Below are positions 52,301 to 62,974 of a stretch of DNA of 64,000 nt, one piece after another. Origin of the DNA: Monosporascus cannonballus (taxonomy: Eukaryota; Ascomycota; Sordariomycetes; Xylariales); contig QJNS01000029.1 of NCBI GenBank assembly GCA_004154925.1, positions 310,001-374,000 on the forward strand. Reading direction: 5' to 3'. Both the position numbers and the translations under genes were made by a program. Within the stretch, counting starts at the first letter, position 1. The number at the start of each line of letters is the position of its first letter. The notes under the pieces are model-generated. The model was not told the origin of the DNA. It did no database searches and saw nothing but the letters and a program-made list of their open reading frames with translations.

Positions 52301-53290
52301 AGCAGTATCTGTTATATAATAAATAACGTACGTTCGTCCTTATATTTTTTATTAATAATTTATTATTTTTCCATTATCGGAAAAATTAATATCAAGTTGA
52401 TAAAATATTCTTAAAATTAAGGGGAATATATAAAATTAAAAAATTAAAACGAAACGAACTAATTCCTAGATAGTCAAATAATCCGGGATAAATTAAAAAA
52501 GATTAATTTACAATTTTGATATTAAGAAAATCTTTATTCGTTTTAAGCTTATAAAAAACATTTACGTACCGTTAACTCGTTTAAAGATTAAAAAAATTAT
52601 TCCTAATACCGTAATAACGTTTAAAAAATAAGTTAAAAACTATTAAAAATACGTAAATTCTATTTTGTATATAATAGTAATAATGCGTTTAAACGGAATT
52701 TACGTAATTTCCGTATTATTAAAATTATTAATTAATGTATTTAATATATATATTAAAATAATTAATAAAATATTCCGTTATTTTTATTATATATATTTCT
52801 TCATAATTATACACGAAAACAAATATATAAAAACTCGAACGTTATTAATTATAAAAAACGTATTATTTGCTAATAATCCCAAAACGTAACGATTTCCCTA
52901 AAGTTATATTATAATTTTTTAAGCAACGGTAATACTCTTTATAGTAGAAGCTAAATTATGTATGTTAAAATATATAATTAAAAAAGCTATAGTTTTTAAA
53001 CGTTTATTTCAAGATTTAAAGTTAATATTAAATTAAATTTAAGAAGTTTTTTACGATAATTTATAAACGATTAAATTCGTAATAAAGAAAAATAAAACTA
53101 TTAATATTTTATTACGTTATATTAATATATAAAATATATAGCTATATTAAAAATAAATTCGTAATTTATAACGTAATTTATTTATTTATAATTTTAATAT
53201 TTATTAACGGATTAACGAAATTCTTTTTAAAAAATAATTCGAATATTTTAAATTATTTTATAATCTGCAGAATTTACGGTAAATATAATC
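49391..53290 (+). pseudogene. decayed copia pol of E (PR-IN-RT-RH)
   Basis: A still open stretch at 49515-49724 reads ITLFLINGTKKKII, KVLYKTYSELKYNLIFKNIV and resembles the end of a copia protease. The integrase C-terminal region (50675-50885) reads FRIFAYGVRTYLLIEKRKTK, then AYIEYLVKYRTSNIYRIWVP and IIFDKDIF; this is the copia IFGCRAYV... GYLVGY... VIFDE block with a single stop. 51318-51548 is a basic linker. RT occupies about 51700-52700. RNase H and the pol end are visible in other frames around 52900-53280 (LYALSEA-like and FEYFK.LYNL-like stretches). Frames change and stops recur, so nothing is functional. Confidence 0.82.
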
Positions 53291-53370
53291 GGAAAAACGT
53301 AAAAACAAATAAAATACGTAATATTTTATTACGCCTAACCCCATTAGAGCGAATTTTCCTTAAATTTAAA

Positions 53371-53486
<116 letters not shown>

Positions 53487-53854
53487 TTACGGTAAGAATA
53501 AATTAAGAATTTATTTCATTAAAGCTAATATTTATGCGCGTATAGTAAGCGTATTATGGGCAGATACCGCCATAATAATAAATATATTTATATTTTCCTA
53601 TTTTTCTTTTTATTTTTCGAAAAAAATATAAATAATTATATAAAGGCGGTTTATTTGTTATAATTTCGGTTAATGATTTTCTTAAAGTATAAAAATGGAA
53701 ATAAAAATATATATACGATAAAAAGCGTTATTTTTAAATACCTTTACAAAACGTATTACGGCAATACGGACGACAATAAGATTATAATTAATAATTAACA
53801 AAAAAATTTTTCAAAAGTAAGAAAATACATATACCGGTATGCAAATATATTCGG

Positions 53855-54175
53855 AAACGTAACGTTAACAGCAATTACTTACGGCGGCGTTATAGCAAGT
53901 ACCGTTAAACCGGCCGGTAAACGAAAAATGCAGATAGCCGAAATAAGGTTCGGAATGGCGCGTTTTACGTACGGGATGCTGGCGGGATAGGTAAACGGGC
54001 GTTACGGACGTTACGGGCATCGCGGGCGCAGCAATAAATGCAAACGCGGGCGAAATAGGAACGTCCTATTTGCGTTCGGCGTCAATTACGGTATTTACGG
54101 CAGTAACGGCGGTAACGGCAACGGCAGCGGTTTTCGCATATATTACGCGCGTTACGCAAACGCAAATAGCTATAA
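53855..54175. other. GC-rich cassette inside element E
   Basis: About 320 bp of GC-rich, CpG-dense DNA lie in AT-rich surroundings. It retains CpA steps and shows no RIP signature. Much of it is imperfect short repetition of GTAACGGC/CGTTACGG type. A quasi-palindrome AAATAGGA-ACG-TCCTATTT sits at 54053-54071. One + frame (about 54031-54183) reads an Ala/Thr/Val-rich stretch ending in TAA but has no start or recognised domain. It is not called a gene. It may be captured host DNA or a minisatellite. Confidence 0.7.
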
Positions 54176-54327
54176 CATATTAAATTTAAAAAAGTATTTA
54201 CTATAATTATTATTAATAAATTTAAATAAAATTATTTAATATTAATAATTATTTTTAATAATGAATATATTTAATAATTTATAACATATGTAATATATAT
54301 ATAAAAATCTAAACAAAAATTATTTTT

Positions 54328-54352
54328 AATAATAATAATAATAATAATAATT
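54328..54352. repeat. short AAT microsatellite
   Basis: About eight AAT units in tandem between the GC-rich cassette and the 3' LTR of element E. Confidence 0.9.
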
Positions 54353-54684
54353 TATATTATATATGTTAATATTACGATTACTTTAACATAAAATATTTAC
54401 GAAATTATTATGCAAACCGAAAAAAAATTTAATACGTAAAAATAATAGAAAAATAAGCGGGCAAAACGTAAACCTTATTATTTCATTACTTATTACCGCG
54501 GCGATAATAAGGGAAAACGAATATAATAATAATTTTTCCTCCGCGTATTTAATATATGTATAACTTATTTTTTTATTAATTAAATTAATTAATTATATTA
54601 TTTTTGTATTATAATTATTTAAAGATTATAAAAATTATAATAAGCAGATTTAAAAAAGTAATTTCTTTTTATTTTAAAGATATA

Positions 54685-54880
54685 TCGTGGAATAAAGGTA
54701 TTTATATTAATTATTAAACTTTACAGTACTCGGAAAATCCTTATTCTGGCGCTTTTATACTATATAGAGAACTTCCTAGCTACCACTTTTTGGAGCTTAA
54801 TTCTAATTAGACAATTATCATTTCCCATATTTTATGCAATCTTTTCTCGCGATCCATCTAACTGTGAAAATAACTATACA
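54685..54880 (+). repeat. 3' LTR of E (ends approximate)
   Basis: It matches 47803-47994. The distal half is less mutated than the 5' copy: CTAGCTACCACTTTTTGGAG and CTCGCGATCCATCTAACTG read cleanly. The right edge at about 54880 is set by loss of similarity. Confidence 0.78.
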
Positions 54881-55392
54881 AATATAAGTAATATAATGTA
54901 AATAAAATATATAGTAAATACTGATCGATTTTCTTTAAAATAATATTATATTTATATTTTCACGGTCTTATTTGATATCTGTCAATATCGGAATTAATAA
55001 CGAACCCCCCGTTTTTGATAAGATTTCCAAGTGGGCTGGATTATTTTGGCACCTAGCCTTATCTATCTGCATCATGGTAGTGCCACTCAGCCGCATAGTG
55101 CCGCTTTTCGTGCCACACTCGGGTGAGTCAGTGTACTAAGCAGATCGATTTTGGATAATGATGCAATAATACCTTTACCACTTTGCAGGGTGCCGTCGCC
55201 CCGGGTGGCTGAGTGTCGAAGTACCAAAGTACCGCATACCCAAGTAAGGTCATGATTACGCCTCCCGCCTCACTCACATACAAGGCTTCTTTTCATAGCT
55301 TCACACACCCAGCTCACGTTATCCCATAAAAGCGTACCTCGTATTAATTTAAATACTAAAAGACAACAAGGCACACAAAAAGATCAAAAGCG
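54881..55392 (+). promoter_or_regulatory. 5' region of the 55393 gene
   Basis: AT-rich DNA gives way to balanced composition at about 54985. The segment contains a perfect TGAGTCA site (55124-55130), the binding site of Gcn4/AP-1-type bZIP factors; repeated GTGCCAC/GTGCCG words; and a weak TATA-like CATAAAAG (55325-55332) about 65 bp before the start codon. An A-rich leader (CACAAAAAGATCAAAAGCG) precedes ATG. All are sequence matches only. Confidence 0.4.
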
Positions 55393-56229
55393 ATGAGTAA
55401 TAAGCCCATATCTACGTGGACCCGGTTCCAGGCCTCATTCCCGCCGGACGACAGGCCTCTGGACGCATCCATTTTCCAGCCGCTTATCGCGCGGGGGGGC
55501 GACTACCAGGACGCCTTCTACGGGCGCCTCGCCGAGTCGCCCGCCGATTGCGTCCTGGTGGTCGCTTGGAACTCAGAAGCCGTCTATGACGCATTTGCTG
55601 CATTGCCAGAGGGCGGCGCGAGGCTGCTGACTAGCCTCGCTGCTGCCGGCGCCGACGGCGGAGAGGCAGAGGGGGACGGGCCAAAGCAGCAGCGGGGGCG
55701 GCGTCCAGTCACCACACGCAAGGTCGACTTCGGTAACATGCCGTTCTGGTGGCGCTTCGGGCCCAACACTGAGGTGCGCACCGTCTACTTCCCCCCCGCT
55801 GCCGGCAATGAGCAGCGACAGAAGGAAACTCGTGAGGCCGTGGGCGGACTCAAGGGTTTGGTACTCTCCATGGGTCTTGGAATCGACGGCCGGATGGCGC
55901 ACCTATCGCCATACAGGGGAGTTCCGGAGTGCGGGTGGGTGACAAGTGAAGTGGTGGAAGGGGGGAAAGTGGAGGAAAAGGACGGCGAAAGAACAACAGG
56001 AGTTGTCGCGTGGGAGGGCGGGGAGGCGTCTGCATGTCTCTGGATACATTACTGGAAGAATAAGAAGGCCGAGCAAACGTTCAAGATGACCGAGAGGAGG
56101 CCGCCGCCTGACGGTGAGTCCCACCAGCCGCTGGCGCTCGAGGCCTTCGAGGACGGTCTGAGGCGCCTGGGGGCGCTGGGCTGGGAGGATTACCATGTGG
56201 ATTTCGAGAAGGTGCCAAGGACTTTGTGA
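55393..56229 (+). CDS. hypothetical 278-aa protein, possible ABM-type dimeric alpha-beta barrel fold
   Basis: An uninterrupted 278-codon frame from ATG (A at -3) to TGA, with GC-rich codon use unlike the AT-rich flanks. There is no signal peptide or membrane segment, so a cytosolic protein is expected. Residues 50-80 (CVLVVAWNSEAVYDAFAALP) and 203-275 (VVAWEGGEASACLWIHYWK, then FEDGLRRLGALGWEDYHVDF) look like two halves of fungal antibiotic-biosynthesis-monooxygenase-like (ABM) proteins, where a VVxW(x)S.EA..AF pattern is common. That assignment is from memory of the family and is not certain; a reaction cannot be given. Residues 82-105 are a low-complexity Gly/Ala/Glu and basic stretch. A PFWWRFGPNTEV motif (117-128) lies between the halves. 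It converges with the metallopeptidase gene at 56541-57871. It appears intact, with no RIP. Confidence 0.8.
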   Translation: MSNKPISTWTRFQASFPPDDRPLDASIFQPLIARGGDYQDAFYGRLAESPADCVLVVAWNSEAVYDAFAALPEGGARLLTSLAAAGADGGEAEGDGPKQQRGRRPVTTRKVDFGNMPFWWRFGPNTEVRTVYFPPAAGNEQRQKETREAVGGLKGLVLSMGLGIDGRMAHLSPYRGVPECGWVTSEVVEGGKVEEKDGERTTGVVAWEGGEASACLWIHYWKNKKAEQTFKMTERRPPPDGESHQPLALEAFEDGLRRLGALGWEDYHVDFEKVPRTL

Positions 56230-56514
56230 CGAACTGCATTGTTCGGAAACGAGTCGTAGGAGCACTGGAATAATACCACAAGAAATTACAAAAGATGATG
56301 TCAGACCTGGAGTGCCGAAAAATGTGAGGCCCCACACTATGGCGGGACATTACCAGATCTTAAATCTCACAGATGATGGCGATGACAATAGGTGAACAGT
56401 TAAAGTGATGACGAGCATAGCACAACAACGTGGTACCCTGTACAGACACGGAATCGACTTTATGATTAAGGCTATTGTAATTTACCCGGACAGCGAAGCA
56501 AAACGATGGTAGTA

Positions 56515-56520
56515 AATAAA
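56515..56520 (+). terminator. candidate polyadenylation signal
   Basis: AATAAA occurs 286 bases after the TGA of the 55393 gene, inside the 311-bp gap between convergent genes (56230-56540). The gap holds no other feature. Many fungal genes lack this exact signal, so the call is tentative. Confidence 0.35.
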
Positions 56521-56540
56521 ACAGCACTAACACAATATAT

Positions 56541-57871
56541 CTAGGCTACCCAAAAGCTGTCCGCTAGGTCCTTTCTCTCCCGCTGGAAGGTAGTGAGAAA
56601 GTCCCTTTCAGATCTGTACGGGGACCTCCGTTTAGGGGTCGGCGCCGGCTTGTTGGCCGACTTTGAGTTGGCAAACGTGTACTGCGTCGTCTGTCCGAGA
56701 TAGTACGCTAAAGCGTAGAACGTGAACGACTCCGGGTTCCTCACGGCCCTCTTGGTTCCGAACTTGACGATGGAGTTCAGGTTATCTGCAACCAGTGTTT
56801 GTAAGCGCACCACACCCCAAGACGCACACAAGGCGGCATTGTATTTCGGTAATACTTACAGCCTTCATCCGGTGTATTCGCGGTCCCCAGGGCGAGGTGG
56901 AACATCTCGTGGAAGAGTGTCAGCGAGTGGACCTGGAAAGTCGAGACAGACTTCTTCTCTGCCGTGATGGCGGGGACGTCGGACAAGGTTTCTCCCTGGC
57001 TGTTCAAGAAGTTGTCTATACAGAGTGTGATGGTGCTCGGGCGGGTTTGATCCTGGGTGGCGGCGAAATTATCCCTGTCCGAGCAATAATCCCCTTTATC
57101 GGCTCGCAGGTATTGGCGAAGATCGTCCGACCAGAACGGCGCTATATTGCGAGAGCATCAGAATCCTGCGATAGAGGAGTAGTTTCCTCCCTTTTTCTCT
57201 CTTCTTTGGAATCGGTGAAGCAGGGAGACAAAGCTCACATACACTGATTTACAACCACTGGGAAGATATCCTGGACCTTCTTCCCATCGGTTCGCTTTTG
57301 GCCCGTGGCGGGATCGTATGCTACATCCGTCCACTCTTGTTCTATATTTGGCCCAGTTAGTCTGGCAAGCCCATAGTCTAGAGTAGTATGAGAGAGAACT
57401 CAGGCGTGATTACTTACCCTCAAGCCATTCGCTATTACAGAAGAGCCACGGCTTGCCTCCAGGAGGCGGGTTCCTACCATCGATGACCGAGGCCACTCTA
57501 CCAATGGGGTCTGGGTATTATGACGTCAATCAGTAAAGGCCATGAAAAACAGAAGAGAGTGAGGGAGGAGTAGAAGAAGTCTTACCACCAGCCTGCGTGG
57601 CGTCGTCATTTGGACCAATGCTGAAGAAGGTTTTGAGGTACTTGCGGCTATCCTCATCGGTAGCTGCTGCGCCTGTCGAGGCCGAGTCGATGAGCGTTTT
57701 TGCGTCCCTAAACCAGCCCTCGATGTTCTTGCCGTCACATCCTCCCTTCTTGGTACCGCTTTTCACCTGGAAGACGTCGGCAACTGCCCCGTGCACGGCT
57801 GGGACGAGGCAGCTGGCGATGACGATGAATCGCGCCAGCGGAGGGACGGACAATGGTAAAAGCTGCGGCAT
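56541..57871 (-). CDS. secreted zinc metallopeptidase, M35 deuterolysin / lysine-specific type, five exons
   Basis: Exons (- strand): 57871-57586, 57510-57418, 57377-57243, 57141-56860 and 56785-56541, joined in frame to 346 codons. All introns are GT-AG (donors GTAAG or GTATG). Residues 1-28 are a signal peptide ending AVHG, so the product should be secreted. The mature part has Cys 44, 120, 191 and 212, enough for two disulphides. The zinc motif is H249-E-M-F-H253, followed by G257-T, D263 and Y266 (GTANTPDEGY). Aspzincins (M35) use HExxH plus a downstream Asp in a GTxxDxxY motif; here the gap to Asp is two residues longer. NPESFTFYALAYYL (282-295) matches the NADSY.YFAL region seen in fungal lysine-specific metallo-endopeptidase-like proteins. 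The tail after 310 is basic. Role: extracellular protein digestion or host interaction, inferred. No stop or RIP signature. Intron 2 is only 40 bases, and using the next downstream AG would create a stop. Confidence 0.87.
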
Positions 57872-58230
57872 TGCAAACGTCGTGGCTATTAAAGCCTGTT
57901 ATACTCGTGCAAGTCCTTCGACTCTTGGGTCTGGATATCAGAAACGGGTGTGCTCACTTATAAGGGTGCGTGCCCTTATGATGATAGTTGGATATCACAA
58001 GCCTTAAAGGAGGAGCAGAAGAGAAGAAAGATGAAGAAAAGGAAGGCCCCAAACCATAACATGAACGCTATCTGATAGATATTTTCCTGGCCCTGTATAA
58101 TGTATACAAGAACACCCTAGTAATATTCGAGTTAGATTATCTATAGCTCTGGACTAGGGTTTGTGATGGGTACCTAATGGGTACTTACGGATTACTTACG
58201 ACCGTGGGTGTGTAACCGTAGATGGTTTTG
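57872..58230 (-). promoter_or_regulatory. 5' region of the metallopeptidase gene and edge of gene island 1
   Basis: This normal-composition DNA upstream of the 57871 start has no clear TATA box. A CTATCTGATAGAT stretch (about 58069) offers GATA-type sites on both strands. Two ACTTACGGATTACTTACG-like words (about 58182-58202) recur in degraded form just inside the AT-rich block. The change to AT-rich DNA at about 58230-58245 is abrupt. Confidence 0.35.
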
Positions 58231-61200
58231 GCGTTTTTCTAAAAAATACTTACGATTACTTATTTACGAATTATTTATTTGTAAGTATTTATTAGATAAA
58301 ATTATAATAAGGTTAAAATATACCGAAGTATTATTAGTATCAAAAATATGTTAATTTATCAATTAATTTATAGATTAATTATTTTATTTTTTAAATTTCG
58401 TACAATCCACTCTAAAACCAGTTTTAATGCCAATTTTAAATTTAATAAATCCAAAATACTTTGAATTTAATTATGTATAAATAATCGTATTATAATATAA
58501 TAATTTGATATTTTAAAAATATTTATCTATTTTATTACGAAATATTGTTTTAAAAAAATATAACGTACTTATTTCATAAATAACTTACTAATAAAAATTC
58601 ATCGAAAATAATAATTAAGAACATTAAATTTTATTAAAAAAATATTTATTTTTAAGTATTATGTTATAATTTTTAAATATTAGATATAATTTAAAACTCT
58701 GTAAAATATATATATTTTTGAAATTAAAATTGAAATATTAATTAATACGAAAATAAATTTTCAATTAAAATAATATTATTATTAAATATTATGTAAAAGT
58801 GTTTTCACAATTATTTATATTTATATATAAGTATATGAAAATTTAAATTAATATAAATATAATAAATTTATTTAAAATCCAAAATATTAATGAAAAGCAC
58901 TTTAAAATTAAAAAGCTACTTTGAGAAATTGAAATTGAAATATTATTTATTTTATTTTATAATTAATAAAATTAATATTTTTGATTCGTTTTTTACATTG
59001 CTATATTTTAAATTAAATATCAAATAATTTTATACATTACTTTTATTCTATTTAAATAATATATTTATTATACAATCACCGATTAACTCAAATTTAATTT
59101 ATTAATATGTTGAATTATTTTATATTTTGAAAAATATATACAAGTGAACATTATTTAAATTAAACTAATATGTTTTTAAAAGGCGTATATAAAATTTAAA
59201 AAATTAATTTACTTTTTCTTAAAAATAAATACTAAATACAATGGACGCAATATTAAATATTTATATATTAGTAAATATTTTATTAAAAATTTTAATTATA
59301 TATTGTTTGTTATATATACATATTTAAGCTTTTTAAAAATAATAACTCTTTTATATAATATATATTTGATGTATAATTTGTAACGATTCTTGCGTAATGT
59401 TATCTTTTTAGTAAATTATAATTTACAAAATTTATATTCTTGAATTATCTTTAAATATAATTCGTAATATCTAACTACAATATATATAATATTTGGGAAA
59501 TTAATATTTATATTAAGTAATATAATAATTTTAATTTAAAACTATAAAATCTTTAATATGTTAATAATATTAACCGGTAATAATTTAAACTTTATTTATC
59601 TATTATTAGATTTCATTTTTCTAAGTTCTTATATTTTAAAATGTTATAAATCTTCAAAAAGTGTTAAATTTAAAATACATTAAGAAAATGTAAAATAGAT
59701 ATATAATTTTAATTATTAAATTAAAACATTGTGTAAACAAATTATTATATTATTTTGTGTTAATATATCCATATTATTTTTACTTATATTAATACGTACA
59801 GCATTAATTTGTAATTATTAGATTATTTTATATTTGTATTAAATACGTTATATATATAATAAAACGTTAAAAAATAAATTTATTATAAATTATTTGATTA
59901 TTATGAAAGAATTATAATATATTATGTTAATATACTACATTACAAGTTTTGTGTTTTTAAAAAGTAATTTAATAATTTCAAATTAAGTAAATCAACAAAA
60001 TAAAAATCTTAATAAACCAATTAAGATAATTATATATAGAAATAATATAAACATTGTTAATTAATATATAAAATAATCTAGCTGTATATTTATAAAGCTA
60101 ATAATTAAAATTAAGTTTAATATTTAATCGTTTTTTTATTTTAATATTAACAATAAAAAGTCAAGATAAAATATATTATAGTCTTTTACAACTTATTTAT
60201 TTTTTTAATATTTTAATATAATTGTATTTATATAAGAATTATTTATAAATAATTAATTACTTAATATTTTAAATATCTGCGGATAATTATTTCGTAAAAA
60301 ACTTGGTTTTATTTACGTAACTTTGTTATATATCTGAAAATAAGTAATGAAGATCTGTAAATATTCGTAAATTATTTTATTAAAATTAAGCCTTATTTTA
60401 AAGATTATAGCTACGCTTACGGCGCAACTATAGCTAAATAACCTTTAATATTACGTTAATCTAATTTATAAAAAAATTATAAAAACACCAAAACCTCTAA
60501 AATAAGCTCTAATAGCAAAATATAATATTTTGGCCTTAATTAATATCGTTTTATATAAAAGTTATAATCTTTTTTTTTCAAATTTCGTAAATAAAAAAAT
60601 TATAAAAAATAATTAATTAATAAGAAAAGTTATATTGATATAAAGTTAAAAAAGGCCTTTAAACAGTATACCAAACTTTTAAACTAAAGTTAATTTAATT
60701 AGGATATCAAAAAAAGTAAAGATTTTTTATTAATTTTATTTTTAATCCTAAATACCTTTATAAATACGATAAGGTAATTAAAATATATAATATAATATTA
60801 TGCGTTTTTTAAAAGTAATTAAATCTAGAAAAGGCTCGTTTAATTATATTTTCGCTTATACAGATTATAGTTATTACGTTATATATATAAGGGTGTTTCG
60901 TATTTAGTTAATTTTAACCTTTTTATAGCCGTAATATAAAAATGATAACTTGTATGGCTAAAAAGATTACTAAACGGACTTTGTTTATATAAAATATATT
61001 AAGAAAACTCGATATACGATAATACGACCGATAATTCTAGTATTATAGCTATAAAGACGTTACGGTTATTTATTTTCTAAATTTAAATTTAATTATATTA
61101 ATTTCAGATTGTATTTGAGAAATTCGAAAAAAATGCTATATATATATTCATTTATATTTAATGTGTATATAAGATATTAAATTTATCAAAATTAAATCAA

Positions 61201-61650
61201 TTAGGTTATAAGTATAAAAATATTTCGGATTTAAATATTTTTAATTTCTTTATAATTACGACATAAAAATAATAATCCGTATAAATAAGAGGGTAATTAA
61301 ATTGGTTTTTTTATATTAAATTATGTTTCGACAGCTTATAATAAAATGATATATATAATATTTATGTTATTATAATTAGAAAAGTGTTCTAGTTAATAAT
61401 ATTGTTAAATTTTAATTTAATTATATTAATTTATATTATTATTTAAAAAATTCGAAAAGGTTGCAATATACGTAATAACTTATTTTTAACGTATATTTAA
61501 AATATCACAATTATATTACCTAAGACAGTTTTGTAAATAAAAATTCGATTATTTTATTAAGAAAAATGCTAAATAAAAGCTTTTTTACATAACTTTAATA
61601 TAGACGTTATTAGTTCGTTACGAGGACACGTTATTTTATTGGTTAATTTT
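58231..61650. other. AT-rich block between gene islands, no gene seen
   Basis: About 3.4 kb with stops in all frames. Around 60300-61100 the sequence keeps more C/G words and may be a decayed DNA transposon. It includes a symmetric quasi-palindrome at 60406-60432 resembling 36893-36916. No transposase motif could be read. The remainder is low-CpG AT-rich DNA like 36961-47334. Confidence 0.55.
58244..58290. repeat. 10-bp inverted repeat at the island edge
   Basis: AAATACTTAC (58244-58253) and GTAAGTATTT (58281-58290) are perfect inverse copies separated by 27 AT-rich bases, exactly at the compositional boundary. This could be a terminal inverted repeat remnant or a chance hairpin. Confidence 0.6.
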
Positions 61651-62974
61651 AGTGCCTTGGCGTAGTATATAAAAATATATCAAAAATAGAAACGAGCTAG
61701 CAAAGGCCTGAGCTAGCTGCGGTAATTCGTAATTGGAAATTTTAACGTAGGTGGGTGGGTAAGTGCAAACCTTATTCGGGACTCTGGCCCCGGAAATCCA
61801 AGGTGTACTCCGAATATAAATTTAGGATATCCAACTCGTGAAAAGCGGGATCGGCTACCAGATCAAGGTTCTGGTCCACCACAGCGCGGCGAGCAGCATG
61901 ACTCAGCTTGTGGCTTGCGATTATCATCCCCCTTCGAGCGTGCTTTTTGTGGAACATCCCAAATGAGCGCCAGATGAAACGCGCGGCTGTGGCTCAGGCT
62001 CAGGCTAGCGCTGCATGCTAGTATGCCGCGCCTTATTACGAGGTCCCACAACATAAAGTACTAAGATCCCATCAGGCTACTATGGTGTTATGGGTAATTT
62101 TTAGAACACTATTGGCTATGTTGGCCACAAGGCCCACCTAATAATAAATAGCAAAAGGCTACAATTATTGTCATATATCGCTGGCCGACCCACTTAAAAG
62201 CCAAACCTAATTTGTGTAGTGCGGCTACCAGCCCGGCCCACAGCTACATGGCAGTGTTGTAAATATTTTTGCCAGTTACCACGGTATGAAATATAGGGAT
62301 AGTGCCTGATCTTGGCCCCACATGAAACCAATTAACCCCCCCGCAGCGGCACGTTCCGGTCAATGCTCGGTGGAGATTCTTTTAGCCCCCACGATCCTGG
62401 TTTCCAGTTAAAAGGGCGCTGGTCCTTTTCTGGCAGGTCAACGCCTCAAATGTAACCCGAAGTCGCTCAGCCTCGCATTCATGGCGTCGTTCTTCGCCTG
62501 ATGGCACCGTGAGGTTGTCGCCCTAAATTCGGACCCGAAGATGCCGAAAAGCCGGGTAAAGCTTAATAGCCGATCATTCCCTGAAACGTCGTGACGATCC
62601 ACTTCCGTCCTGGCTGTAAATTTTTAGACTATTATACGTCATATAGGAGGGCCTCGCGGACGGGGTGGAAGATTGGTTACTTGGTAGTTCTAATTAAAGA
62701 GGTAGTCCGAATTAGTTTCTATGCCTAAGCACTAGGCGCCACGGGCCTGCACAAAAGCTGAGAATCCTGATCGGGTTCCGCCTCGATATCCAGAGCCAAG
62801 CAGGGCATCGGGTATCTAGGTACCTCTATTGCCTCCGATTGCCAATATGGATTTCTACTCGTGCCTTTCCTTCGCCGGATTCTCCTGTGAATCAACGTCT
62901 CCCTCCATTTCACCTATCTCGAATTGCGTCTAGTGGAGCATTTCGTCAAAGAAACAAGACATAACACATATACG
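61651..62974. other. gene-poor part of island 2 and 5' region of the 62975 gene
   Basis: Composition becomes normal from about 61690. Open frames on the - strand (61772-61957 and 62725-62913) are about 60 codons, lack recognisable motifs, and have no visible continuation across GT-AG introns. They are not called as genes. An AGGCCTGAGCTAG word at about 61700 also occurs at about 47343. A TATACGTCATATAGG stretch (about 62634) contains a CRE-like ACGTCA core about 340 bp before the 62975 start. The segment may hold a relic gene, but this cannot be shown by reading alone. Confidence 0.4.

Noticed and set aside
55573..56350. Several - strand and offset frames over the 55393 gene
   Set aside because: They overlap the 278-codon frame, have Pro/Arg/Ser-rich shadow composition and lack motifs.
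56722..57247. + strand frames of 81 and 150 codons over the metallopeptidase
   Set aside because: They are complementary to exons 4 and 5, which carry the HEMFH motif on the - strand.
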